Notes under the pieces: generated by a model | Told to the model about the DNA's origin: nothing | Database searches by the model: none | Seen by the model: the letters and a program-made list of their open reading frames with translations, nothing else | Shown: in pieces, positions 16,138-24,864 of the stretch | Layout of the letters: each line of letters opens with the position of its first letter | Position numbering within the stretch: position 1 is the first letter of the stretch | Made by a program: the position numbers and the translations under genes | Source of the DNA: an uncultured Eubacteriales bacterium | GTDB taxonomy: Bacteria; Bacillota; Clostridia; Christensenellales; Aristaeellaceae | Reading direction: 5' to 3' | DNA: 37,111 bases | NCBI GenBank assembly: GCA_900550955.1 | Contig: URUF01000019.1 | Coordinates: 1 to 37,111, forward strand

Positions 16138-17760
16138 ATGGGCTGCTATGTGATCGCCGTGGGCGGCACGGGCAACAAGGTGCTGGAAAGCATGGTTTAC
16201 GCCGCCTGTGCGGACGCGTTTTATACCCTGGACAGCCGCGGCAGGCGCGCGCCCATTCCCGCGCTTACCATGCTTTCAGTAGATGTGGACGCGGCCTGCG
16301 GCAACACCACCCGCGCCAAGCGCGCCGCGGAATATTACGAGCAGGTGCGCAAGGCCTTTGACGCGTCGCCTGTTTCCCACCGCTGCTTTCACACGCGCCT
16401 CACGCTGAAGCGCTGGAGCATGAACCTAAGCCGCCGCGCCGCCTCCATAAAGCAAATGGCGCAAAGCCATGACGCGGATCAGCTGCTCTCCCGCGCCCTG
16501 TTCAGCCCCACGGAGGCCAGTTTGGAATACAGCGAGGGGTTTCGCGGCCATCCGGACTTGGGCGTATTGTTCTTTTCCGACCTGCTGGGCTCGCTGGGCG
16601 AGGCGTGCGAGCAGGGCCTGCCTGATGAACTCAACGACCTGATCGCTCGCATGGAGGACGACCTCTCGCGCGGCGAGGAAGCGCGGCTGTTGCTGGTTGG
16701 CAGCATCTTCGGCGGCACGGGGGCCAGCGGCATCCCCGCCCTGAGCAAGTATCTTCACGCCCGCTTTGCCGCGGACAGCGACCGCTTTATCATGGGCGCG
16801 GTGCTTATGCTGCCCTACTACAACGTGCCTGCTGCCGGAGTGGATACTGCCCGGGAAATTGCCGTGGACAGCGGCGAATTCTTGGACAAGGCGCGCACGG
16901 CGCTGCAATACTACGGCATGGAGGGCATGATCCGCGACGGCGAGGAGGATGACCGCGGCGTTTTTGACGCGGCCTATCTGCTGGGGCTGCCGCCGGAGCA
17001 CTTTGTGTCCACGCGCGTCTATGCCACCGGCTCCCAAAGCCAGGAAAACGACGCGCACATGCTGGAATGGCTGGCGGCGCGCTGCGCCGCACGGTTCTTC
17101 CGCACGGGCTTTCGCGGGCCGGCTGCCGCCAACATCGACTGCTATTATTACCAGTGCCACAGCCTGTGCTTTGGCTGGGACAGCTTTGATGAGGAAGCGC
17201 CGCTGTATCGCGCCCGCTACGGCGCGCTGCTCAAGTCGGCCGCCGTGTTTTTCAGCGAATGCTATCCCACGCTGCGCGGCGCGTTCAACGGCAGCGACCG
17301 GCGCGCGGCGCGCGTTGGGTACTGCGCCGCCTATTTCCACCGGCTGGGGCGCTTTTCGGCTGCCCAGAGGGCGCAGCTAAGCGCGCGGCTGGAGGCGCTG
17401 TACCATTTCCTTGCCTTCTATACAAACTGGCTGTACCAGCTGCTTGCCACGCTGCCGCTCGCCATGCGCGGCGCGGATGGCGAACCCGGCTGCCTGCCCC
17501 AAAACGGCCTGCTGGACGCGACGGTGATGGATGCGCTGCACGCCATTCTCATGGCCAGCGGCTCCGGCGCGGCGGATGACCGGGCCCGCCAGCAGGCGCA
17601 GCTGGGGTTGGCAAGGCTGGTTAAGGGCGTTGCTCCGGACCGCTATACCATGGAGCGGGTCATCAGCGCGCTCAACGGCGGCGCGGCCTTTGGCAACAGC
17701 CCGGACGTTGCCTTCGCCAGCTTTTTGGGCACGCTGCTTTCCGCCGTAACGGATTCATAA
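16138..17760 (+). CDS. Tubulin/FtsZ-superfamily GTPase-like protein (Tubulin_2-like)
   Basis: 540 residues. The N-terminus YVIAVGGTGNKVLE (4-17) is the first nucleotide loop of tubulin-like folds. LSVDVDAACGN (46-56) is where FtsZ has its N-x-D loop. LLVGSIFGGTGASGIP (185-200) holds GGTGASG, the G-box equivalent of FtsZ/tubulin GGGTG(S/T)G. The N-terminal 350 residues therefore look like a GTP-binding tubulin domain with a long insert at 60-180. A clear T7 catalytic loop is not evident (ANID at 331-334 is one weak candidate), so GTP binding is more certain than hydrolysis. The protein is far from cell-division FtsZ in length and sequence. GGAGG lies 9 nt upstream of the ATG, and the next gene starts 29 nt downstream. 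Confidence 0.78.
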   Translation: MGCYVIAVGGTGNKVLESMVYAACADAFYTLDSRGRRAPIPALTMLSVDVDAACGNTTRAKRAAEYYEQVRKAFDASPVSHRCFHTRLTLKRWSMNLSRRAASIKQMAQSHDADQLLSRALFSPTEASLEYSEGFRGHPDLGVLFFSDLLGSLGEACEQGLPDELNDLIARMEDDLSRGEEARLLLVGSIFGGTGASGIPALSKYLHARFAADSDRFIMGAVLMLPYYNVPAAGVDTAREIAVDSGEFLDKARTALQYYGMEGMIRDGEEDDRGVFDAAYLLGLPPEHFVSTRVYATGSQSQENDAHMLEWLAARCAARFFRTGFRGPAAANIDCYYYQCHSLCFGWDSFDEEAPLYRARYGALLKSAAVFFSECYPTLRGAFNGSDRRAARVGYCAAYFHRLGRFSAAQRAQLSARLEALYHFLAFYTNWLYQLLATLPLAMRGADGEPGCLPQNGLLDATVMDALHAILMASGSGAADDRARQQAQLGLARLVKGVAPDRYTMERVISALNGGAAFGNSPDVAFASFLGTLLSAVTDS

Positions 17761-17789
17761 CTAGGCCGCCCAGAAAGGAGGAAAACCGC

Positions 17790-20700
17790 ATGCGCCGTGA
17801 TCAAAAGCAGGTTTTGGATCAGGAAACGCCTTACCTAACCCTGCTGCCGCCGATGGACGAGGGCTTTCACGCAGGCTATCACACACAGCCCGGCATTGTA
17901 AGCGACCATAACCAGCGCCCGCGCGAATGGCTGGAAAGCCTGGCGCGCTACATACGCACGCCTGGGAACGACGTAAGCTACTCCATTCCCGACGTGCTAA
18001 GCGGCGAGCAGCAGCTGCGCCGCCTGGCGCGCATGTCCTCCCCGCGCGCCCTTGCGCACCCAAGAATGGTGGAATACCGCGCCGTGCTCGCCCTGCTTTT
18101 GCTATGGGACACCTGGCCCAAGGACGCGGCCTGGCCCGCCCTGGAGCTTGTTTCCATTGGCGGTGAAACCGCCTTTTCAACCAGCGTGCTATCGGCGTTG
18201 CCTGCCCGGCGGGCGGCGGACGGGCTGTGGGTGTTTACGCTGCGCGCGCCCTCTACCGCCGCGCGGCCCCAGCCCATTGCGCTGCTATCGCGCGATATGG
18301 CCATTGTCCCCGCCGCCGACCCCGGCGACCTGAGCGCCCTCCTGCCGCCCCGCGTTGTTTGGTACGACCGTGCGCGCAAGCGCTACCTGGACCCATGCCC
18401 CCTCCTGTGCGAGCGCGATGCGGCGCTTCTCAGCGCTCGGCTGCGCATGCTTCAGGCGCTTAACGGGCAGCCCTCCCTGCAAAGCCCGCTCTACTCCCCG
18501 GAGGCGGAGCTCAGCGCGGTGCTTTCCGCATTTGTGGATGCGCTTGCGCTGTCCCGCAAGCCCTGGCGCGACCAGCTGGCGCGGGAGGAGGAAAGCGCCC
18601 TGCGTTCGCTGCGCCTGCGCCTGCTCGGCGCATATGCTCTGGATATCCCCTCCATCCCTATCGGTTCCCAGACGGTTTCTCCCAGCGCCTTTGACCCGCG
18701 TGAGAATCCCCTGCTGCGCGTATTCCTGCGGGAGAGCGTTCCCGAAGCCTGCGGCGCTCCAGTCATCCTGTACACGCTTGATGGCGAGCCCTTTGCCTGC
18801 GCCTCCGACGCTTATGGCGTGGAGCCCGCGCGCGTGGCCGGCGAGCAGCAGACGCTTGCCCGCCTTGAAAATGAGCTTGCCCTTTTGGAACGGCACGAGC
18901 CCGCCTGGCGGCTCAAGACTGCCGCGACGCTGCGCGACCTGGCGCGGGAGATGAGGGATAGGCCCGGCCTGTGGCCGCAGCTTCCCAAGCGCCTATCCGC
19001 CTGGGCGGGAGAGCTGGAAGCGCAGTCCGCGCCCGCAGGCCGCACGCTCGCCTTGTCCTATCCGCTTGAGGCCGAGCCCGCCTCCCTGCATCACATACTG
19101 GGTTCCATGTTTGGTTCCATGGACGCCGAGGCGGTTTCCCAGCCCTTTGCGGATTGCCTCCTGCTTTCGCAGGGCCAGCCGCCCTTTGGCGACGGCGCGT
19201 TAAACGGGCATTGCCGCGTAGAGCATAACGGCGCGGCCTGTTATGCCATGCCCCCTCTCTCCCCGCAGCTGTGCCGTTGGCTGGCCGCGTGCGCCGAGGA
19301 ACAGCCCGAAACGGCGCCCGCCCTTCAAACGGATAGCCTGTCGTTTTCCTCCGTCAACGATGGCAAGGCCATCCTCGCTTCCTTTACCCTCGCCTGCCGC
19401 CTTTCCGGGGACGAAGCCTGCGCCGTAAGCGCCGTCACCTTTAAGCGCGTCTATACGCTGGCCGGGCAAATGCAAAGCGGCGCGGCCTTCCTGCTGCCAC
19501 CGGCCTCCCTGCCGCAAATTACGCTTTGGCCCAAGGCGCGTTTTGCGCCCGGCCTGTGGAAGCAATACTTTATTCATGCCCACGCGCCAGCTGGTTTGGA
19601 GGTTTGGGGCCTTGCCGGCGACGGCTGGCGGCAGGGAACGCTGTTCAGCCGCGAAAGCGGCTCCTGGCAAACCGTATGCGTCGACCGCTTCCCGGCCTTT
19701 GTAGCGCTGCGCCGGGGCGGCTTGTCCCTGGGCGCTATACCCTATGATATACCTCTTCATCACATCAAGCACGAGCCCTCCGCCGTCGCCGCCATCGATT
19801 TTGGCAGCATCTCCACCACGGTCATGCTGCGCCAGGGCGAGCGCGTCCAGTCCGCCGTGCTGCCGGAGTGCATGCATGCCCGCCTTCTGGGCCCCGCGCC
19901 TGATACGGACGTTTTGCGCGAGGAATTGCTGCCCCAGGACGTTTTGCTGCCAAACGCGCCCGTGGAGGCGACCTATTACAGCGTTATGGACATGTTCCGG
20001 GACCGGCCGGAGCGCTGGCAAACCGTATTGACGGACGGGCATATCTACTACCACGGCTCGCTGGGCCAACTAATCGTCAAGGCCGCGGGCACGCTGTATT
20101 ACGACCTCAAATGGGGCGCGGAGCCCTACTCCCTTAGCTGCCTGCGCCTGTTCCTAAAGCAGGCGATGGCGCAGGCTTCCCTCAGCGCGCGGCTATGGGG
20201 CTCGCCCAGCATCTCCTGGCGCGTATCCATGCCCAACGCCATGCCGCCGCATAAGCAGGAGGCCTATCTTGAGCTGATGCGCGGCCTGGCCCGCGAAACG
20301 GCCGCCGAAACGGGCCTGCCCCTTTCCCCGGACGTGCCCGCCGTGCTTTACGCCACCGAGAATCAAGCCGACGGCCTGTACTTTTTAAGCCGCAGCGAGG
20401 CCAACGCGCACAGCGGCTATCTGAACCTTGACATCGGCGGCGGCACGACCGATCTTAGCCTGTGGCTCAACAACGCCACGCATGCCACCATCGAATGCTC
20501 GCTAAGGCTGGGCTGCCGGCAGATGCTGTTTGACTCCCTGGGAGAAAACCACCTTGCCGACCTTGAGGCGGATTTTTCCCAAGGCTCCGCCGCGCTTGCC
20601 GGGGCCGCGCAGCAAACGGCGAACGCCTTCCGCCGGGAAGGCGCCACTGCGCGCGGCCGTGTGAAATGCATGCTTCTTATGGACGATCTGTTCGCGGCCT

Positions 20701-21350
20701 ATGCCCCGGACATCCGCGAGGCTATGGCGCTCTCCCGCGCCGCCGGGCGCATCAGCTATGTGGAAAGCCTGCTCCTGTTTGAAATCGGCTTCCTGTACTA
20801 TCTATCCGGCGAGGTTTTGCACCGTGCCTGGCAGGATGAGGAGCTGCGTCCCCTGTTGCCGGAGCGCATGTCCCTGTGCATTGCGGGCAACGGCGGCCAG
20901 CTGGTCAAAATCTTCACGGACGAGCAGCAAACCCGCCTGTGCTCGCTGGCCCTGGCCCGCCTGGACGGCGGGCATCCGCTTCGCGTTGTGCTGCCCATTC
21001 AAAGCCGCCATCCCAAGCAGGAGGTGGCGCGCGGCCTGCTGTGCCCGGATGCGCCGCTTAGCAGCGCCATCCAGGGGATGGAGCCGTGGAACGGCACGCC
21101 CGCCTTTGGCGCGGCCGAACGTGAAAACCTGCTGCTCAGTTACCTTCCGCTGTTCTACCGCGTGTTTCCCCAGGCGGCGGACCGCCTGATGCCCAACGCC
21201 TTTGAGGGGGCAAACGGCGGCGCGCTTACCGCCACGGCCGTCATGGAGCTGGACACGATTTTTGAAAATGAAAAGCCACGCACCCCGGAGGATGACATGG
21301 CGATGTATGTGCGTTGCTTTATGCATTTGAAGCGCCTTTGGCGCCTGTAA
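17790..21350 (+). CDS. 1186-residue protein with C-terminal ASKHA (actin/Hsp70-like) ATPase domain
   Basis: Residues 1 to ~660 match nothing I recognise; they are soluble-looking, without membrane helices. From about 665 an actin/Hsp70-type ATPase domain appears. IDFGSISTTV (phosphate-1, D670) is followed by LDIGGGTTDL (phosphate-2, D881) and CIAGNGGQL (adenosine motif, about 1029-1037). Some 210 residues lie between the phosphate loops. ASKHA proteins hydrolyse ATP while opening and closing a cleft; members include MreB-type filaments, chaperones and kinases. The context (tubulin-like gene directly upstream, membrane protein, lipoprotein) favours a cytoskeletal or assembly role. SrfB-type proteins are one possible relative, not shown here. 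AAAGGAGG lies 9 nt before the ATG. It is the last gene of the run. Confidence 0.72.
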   Translation: MRRDQKQVLDQETPYLTLLPPMDEGFHAGYHTQPGIVSDHNQRPREWLESLARYIRTPGNDVSYSIPDVLSGEQQLRRLARMSSPRALAHPRMVEYRAVLALLLLWDTWPKDAAWPALELVSIGGETAFSTSVLSALPARRAADGLWVFTLRAPSTAARPQPIALLSRDMAIVPAADPGDLSALLPPRVVWYDRARKRYLDPCPLLCERDAALLSARLRMLQALNGQPSLQSPLYSPEAELSAVLSAFVDALALSRKPWRDQLAREEESALRSLRLRLLGAYALDIPSIPIGSQTVSPSAFDPRENPLLRVFLRESVPEACGAPVILYTLDGEPFACASDAYGVEPARVAGEQQTLARLENELALLERHEPAWRLKTAATLRDLAREMRDRPGLWPQLPKRLSAWAGELEAQSAPAGRTLALSYPLEAEPASLHHILGSMFGSMDAEAVSQPFADCLLLSQGQPPFGDGALNGHCRVEHNGAACYAMPPLSPQLCRWLAACAEEQPETAPALQTDSLSFSSVNDGKAILASFTLACRLSGDEACAVSAVTFKRVYTLAGQMQSGAAFLLPPASLPQITLWPKARFAPGLWKQYFIHAHAPAGLEVWGLAGDGWRQGTLFSRESGSWQTVCVDRFPAFVALRRGGLSLGAIPYDIPLHHIKHEPSAVAAIDFGSISTTVMLRQGERVQSAVLPECMHARLLGPAPDTDVLREELLPQDVLLPNAPVEATYYSVMDMFRDRPERWQTVLTDGHIYYHGSLGQLIVKAAGTLYYDLKWGAEPYSLSCLRLFLKQAMAQASLSARLWGSPSISWRVSMPNAMPPHKQEAYLELMRGLARETAAETGLPLSPDVPAVLYATENQADGLYFLSRSEANAHSGYLNLDIGGGTTDLSLWLNNATHATIECSLRLGCRQMLFDSLGENHLADLEADFSQGSAALAGAAQQTANAFRREGATARGRVKCMLLMDDLFAAYAPDIREAMALSRAAGRISYVESLLLFEIGFLYYLSGEVLHRAWQDEELRPLLPERMSLCIAGNGGQLVKIFTDEQQTRLCSLALARLDGGHPLRVVLPIQSRHPKQEVARGLLCPDAPLSSAIQGMEPWNGTPAFGAAERENLLLSYLPLFYRVFPQAADRLMPNAFEGANGGALTATAVMELDTIFENEKPRTPEDDMAMYVRCFMHLKRLWRL

Positions 21351-21362
21351 ACCGCTTACAGG
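21344..21362. repeat. Hairpin carrying the stop codons of two convergent genes
   Basis: CCTGTAA (21344-21350) and TTACAGG (21356-21362) are perfect 7-bp arms around a 5-nt loop. The plus-strand TAA of the ASKHA gene is at the end of one arm and the minus-strand TAA of the 21356 gene at the end of the other. No T-run follows, so terminator function is weak at best. Confidence 0.55.
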
Positions 21363-21781
21363 TACGCCTTCATGCGCTCCACGTTGCTTTCCTGCGTTTG
21401 AAGCAGCCTTTTGCCCAGGCTGCGCGCCGCCTCGTCCTGGCCCTGATAGTCGTTTAGGTGGCGAATGGTTTTTACAATGCCCATGGTGGTGCCCTGCACC
21501 ATCATCTCCGCAATTTTGCCTCGGGAGTCGTCCAATGCCAGCTGGCCCATGCTCATCATTTCGGAGGAAATGCGCGCCATGGTTCCCACGCCGCCCGGGG
21601 TATCGCCCGCCTGGCGTATCATACCGTCCGCCGCCTTACGGATATGGCCGTATTCCTCATGCTCGCGTCCCAGCTCCTCCTTGAGCTCGCCTTTGGCGCG
21701 TTCCCGCACCGTTTCAATGCCCTGGCAGCCCATGTCCGCCGTTTTGTAGATGTATTGCAGCAATTCCATTTCCGGCAGCAT
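21356..21781 (-). CDS. Small all-helical protein, ferritin-like in appearance
   Basis: 141 residues, predicted almost entirely alpha-helical and charged, without membrane segments. The pattern MELLQYIYKTADMGCQGIETVRER, then a central EHEEYGHI, then MARISSEMMSMGQL and IAEMMVQGTTMGIVKTIRHLN resembles a protein type common in Clostridia. It looks like a four-helix ferritin-like fold (E-x-x-E-x-x-H-like spacing) of unknown function. ATG 21781 has GAGGTGA 6 nt upstream. It is convergent with the ASKHA gene and 94 nt downstream of glpK on the same strand, so it could be the tail of the relA-glpK transcript. I see nothing linking it to the cytoskeletal cassette. Confidence 0.65.
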   Translation of the reverse strand: MLPEMELLQYIYKTADMGCQGIETVRERAKGELKEELGREHEEYGHIRKAADGMIRQAGDTPGGVGTMARISSEMMSMGQLALDDSRGKIAEMMVQGTTMGIVKTIRHLNDYQGQDEAARSLGKRLLQTQESNVERMKAYL

Positions 21782-21875
21782 CAAAACTCACCTCGCAGGC
21801 AGTATGCCCGGAGGTGCGTTTTGATATGCTTTTGGGGCATTGCCAGGGGTACGCAAAACGCCCTATCGCGCACGG

Positions 21876-23369
21876 TTATTTCGTTTCCACCCAGCCCCTG
21901 CTGCGCTCCACCGCGCGGTGCCAGCCATACAGCGCCAGCTCGCGGTCGCTATCCGCCATGCGCGGCTGGAAGGTTAAATCGGGCCGCACCATGGAGGCGG
22001 CCTCCTCCTTGCTTTGATATACGCCCGCGCCCAGGCCGGCCAAAAGCGCCGCGCCCAGCGCCGTGGTTTCCAGCACCACCGGCCGGATGACCGGCACGCC
22101 CAGGATATCCGCCTGGAACTGCATCATAAAGCCATTGGCGCTCGCGCCGCCGTCCACGTTCATATGGCGCGGCGCGCGGCCTCCCCGGTCCGCCACCATG
22201 GCGCGGAACAGGTCGCAGCTTTGGTAGCAAATGGCCTCTAAGGCTGCGCGCACGATATGCGCGCGGTTGGTGCCGCGCGTCATACCCACGATGGCCCCGC
22301 GGCTGTACATATCCCAGTACGGCGCGCCAAGGCCCGTAAACGCGGGCACCAGGAACACCCCCGCCGTGTCGGGCACGCTCTCGGCTAGCTGCTCGCTTTC
22401 AGCGGCGGTTTTGATCAGCCCCATTTCGTCGCGCAGCCATTGCACGGTAGCGCCTCCCATAAACACGCTGCCTTCCAGCGCGTAGGTGGGCTTGCCGTTT
22501 AAGCGCCAGGCCATGGTCGTCAGCAGGCCGTTGCCGCTTTCCACAGGCACCTCGCCGGTGTTCATCAGCATAAAGCAGCCGGTGCCGTAGGTATTTTTCA
22601 CCATGCCCGGCTCAAAACATGCCTGGCCAAACAGCGACGCGTGCTGGTCGCCCGCCATGGCCGCCACGGGAATGGGACGGCCCAGAATCTCCGGCCTTAA
22701 ATTGCCAATCACCTGCGCCGTATCTACCACCTGGGGCAGCACGGCCCGGGGGATATTCAGCATTCCAAGCAGCTCGCCGTCCCACTCCTGCGTGCGCAGG
22801 TTAAACAGCATGGTACGCCCCGCGTTGGTCGCGTCCGTCACATGGGGACGGCCCTCCACCAGGTGCCACGCCAGGAAGGAATCCACCGTGCCAAAGCACA
22901 GCTCCCCGCGCTCGGCCCGCTCATGCAGGTTGAGCGTATCCAGCAGGTAGGCCAGCTTTGTGCCGCTAAAGTACGCGTCCGGCACAAGGCCGGTCTTTTG
23001 GCGAATCATCCCGCTCCGGCCCTCGCTCACAAGGCGTTCCACATAGGGCGCGGTGCGGCGGCACTGCCACACGATGGCGTTGTGCACGCAATGCCCCGTG
23101 GCCTTCTCCCACAAAAGGGTGGTTTCGCGCTGGTTGGTGATGCCGATGGCGGCAATATCGCGCACATCCACCCCGCTCATCTTGACCGCCTTTTGAAGCG
23201 CCTCCACCTGCGTGTTAAGGATATCGTCCGGGTCGTGCTCCACCCAGCCGGGCTTGGGATAATGCTGCTTAAACTCAATAGCGTGCGAAGCCAGCGTTTG
23301 CCCGTGCTCGTCAAACACGATGGCCCTGCTGGAGGTGGTTCCCTGATCCAGTGCTACCAGAACGCGCAT
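21876..23369 (-). CDS. glpK: Glycerol kinase
   Basis: A 497-residue FGGY-family kinase, full length. The N-terminal phosphate loop is ALDQGTTSSRA, with ITNQRETT near residue 80, DATNAGRTMLFNL in the middle, and GDQHASLFGQACFEPG followed by KNTYGTGCFMLMNTG in the second domain. All are textbook GlpK. It phosphorylates glycerol to sn-glycerol 3-phosphate with ATP in the cytoplasm. A GGAGG formed by the last codons of hemZ serves as its ribosome binding site; the genes are 2 nt apart. No GlpF facilitator or GlpD/GlpA dehydrogenase is adjacent. The GpsA-like gene at 156 is on the same strand but 19 kb away. Confidence 0.96.
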   Translation of the reverse strand: MRVLVALDQGTTSSRAIVFDEHGQTLASHAIEFKQHYPKPGWVEHDPDDILNTQVEALQKAVKMSGVDVRDIAAIGITNQRETTLLWEKATGHCVHNAIVWQCRRTAPYVERLVSEGRSGMIRQKTGLVPDAYFSGTKLAYLLDTLNLHERAERGELCFGTVDSFLAWHLVEGRPHVTDATNAGRTMLFNLRTQEWDGELLGMLNIPRAVLPQVVDTAQVIGNLRPEILGRPIPVAAMAGDQHASLFGQACFEPGMVKNTYGTGCFMLMNTGEVPVESGNGLLTTMAWRLNGKPTYALEGSVFMGGATVQWLRDEMGLIKTAAESEQLAESVPDTAGVFLVPAFTGLGAPYWDMYSRGAIVGMTRGTNRAHIVRAALEAICYQSCDLFRAMVADRGGRAPRHMNVDGGASANGFMMQFQADILGVPVIRPVVLETTALGAALLAGLGAGVYQSKEEAASMVRPDLTFQPRMADSDRELALYGWHRAVERSRGWVETK

Positions 23370-23371
23370 AG

Positions 23372-24862
23372 TTATGCCTCCGTTTCCAAAAATAATGCTT
23401 CCTTGCGCCGCGCCATTTCCTGAACGCGGTCAATATATACGCTCACATTGCTCACGTTGGGCGCGCGCACGATGCGCAGCTCCCTGTCCGGGAAAACCCG
23501 CTTGCTGATGGCCCCCGCGCCCATGGCCAGGATGGAGGTGTTTTCCTCCATGATATCCACGTTGTACAGGCACGCGGCGCCCGGGCGGGCGTAGCCAACG
23601 TTTTGCTGCTGCCCCGCCATGTACTTTTGCCGGTATAGGTAATAGGGCGCCAGGCCCAGGGCGTTTGCCGCCTGCTCGCCCAGGCGCACCATCTCAGCCG
23701 CGATATCGCCCTCCGGCAGGGGATAGCGCTCCAGGTTCAGGCGGCTGGAACGCTTGATGGCCAGCGTATGCACCGTCAGGCTGTCCGGGCGCATGCGCAG
23801 GATTGCCTCCATGGTGCGTTCAAAGGCCGCCGCGTCCTCTCCAGGCAGCCCGGCGATCACATCCATGTTGATATCGGTAAAGCCAAGCTCCCGCGCCAGC
23901 CCAAACGCTTCCGCCGTCTGCCCTGCGGTGTGGCCGCGCCCGATCGCCCGCAGCGTTTCATCGTTCATGGTCTGCGGATTGATGCTGATGCGCCCCACGC
24001 CCATACGCTTTAAGGTTTGCAGCTTGCCCCGCGTGATGGTATCAGGCCTTCCCGCCTCCACGGTATACTCCCGCGCGCCGGGAAACAAACGCATGATTTC
24101 CTCCATCAGCCGGGCAAAGGCGCTTTCATCCAGCGCGGACGGCGTGCCCCCGCCCACGTACAGGGCGCGCAGGCGCAGCCCCGTTTGGGAAAGCAGCTCC
24201 GCGCCCCGGCGCATCTCGTACAGCAGCGCGTCCAGATAGGGCGGAATCAGCCTGCCCCCGCCCACGGCCTCCCCCGGAAAGGAGCAGTAGGCGCAGCGCG
24301 TGCGGCAAAACGGGATGGAAACATACACGTCCGCCTCGTCTGGGCTGGGCGCGGGCAGCTTTTGCTGCTCAAGCACAATGCGCTTAAGCAGCTGCGCCTT
24401 TTCATCGCTCACGTCAAAAGCGTCCTGCAGGTAACGCACGGCCTCGTCCATCGCGCGCCCCTCCGCCAAAGCCTGGTACAAAAGGCGCGTGGGCCGTATG
24501 CCCGTAAGCGATCCCCAAGGCGGGCGCTTGCCCGTGAGCTGCGTAAGCAGCCCATACAGCGCCTTTTTGCAAAGGCGCTTGCGCACGCGCTTCAAGGCTA
24601 CCGCAAAATGGTTCTCCGCTTCCGAAAAACCGGTTGCCTGCGGCAGCGGCATCAGCAGCGCGTAGCTTTGCCCGCGAAACGCAAAGCGGCTGTGCGCATT
24701 GCCGCCGGGCTCCTCGCAATAGGTGTGAATAAGCGGCTCCGCGCCCGGCGCGTCCTGGTTTACCCAATAGCCGTCCACGGCGAAAAACAGCTTCAAAACG
24801 TCGCACAGGTCGTTGGCAAAGCCCTCGAGCGGCGTATGCAGCGCGATGCTTACATGCTCCAT
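23372..24862 (-). CDS. hemZ: HemZ-type coproporphyrinogen dehydrogenase (radical SAM)
   Basis: A 496-residue protein of the HemN/HemZ radical SAM group. CRTRCAYC at about 186-193 supplies the three cysteine ligands of the [4Fe-4S] cluster. YVGGGTPSAL and RISINPQTMND follow, typical of coproporphyrinogen III oxidase relatives. The ~180-residue N-terminal extension with WGSLTGIRPTRL is diagnostic for the HemZ type found in Clostridia and Bacilli. The family is annotated for oxygen-independent heme synthesis, but many Clostridia lacking a heme pathway keep hemZ, so the true substrate is uncertain. ATG 24862 is favoured over TTG 24868 because GGAGG lies 7 nt upstream. It is closely linked with the MBL and glpK genes. 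Confidence 0.92.
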   Translation of the reverse strand: MEHVSIALHTPLEGFANDLCDVLKLFFAVDGYWVNQDAPGAEPLIHTYCEEPGGNAHSRFAFRGQSYALLMPLPQATGFSEAENHFAVALKRVRKRLCKKALYGLLTQLTGKRPPWGSLTGIRPTRLLYQALAEGRAMDEAVRYLQDAFDVSDEKAQLLKRIVLEQQKLPAPSPDEADVYVSIPFCRTRCAYCSFPGEAVGGGRLIPPYLDALLYEMRRGAELLSQTGLRLRALYVGGGTPSALDESAFARLMEEIMRLFPGAREYTVEAGRPDTITRGKLQTLKRMGVGRISINPQTMNDETLRAIGRGHTAGQTAEAFGLARELGFTDINMDVIAGLPGEDAAAFERTMEAILRMRPDSLTVHTLAIKRSSRLNLERYPLPEGDIAAEMVRLGEQAANALGLAPYYLYRQKYMAGQQQNVGYARPGAACLYNVDIMEENTSILAMGAGAISKRVFPDRELRIVRAPNVSNVSVYIDRVQEMARRKEALFLETEA

Positions 24863-24864
24863 CT

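Noticed and set aside
21795..21875. Inverted GCGTTTTG / CAAAACGC pair downstream of glpK as a terminator
   Set aside because: The loop is over 30 nt and no T-run follows; the 8-bp arms can be chance.
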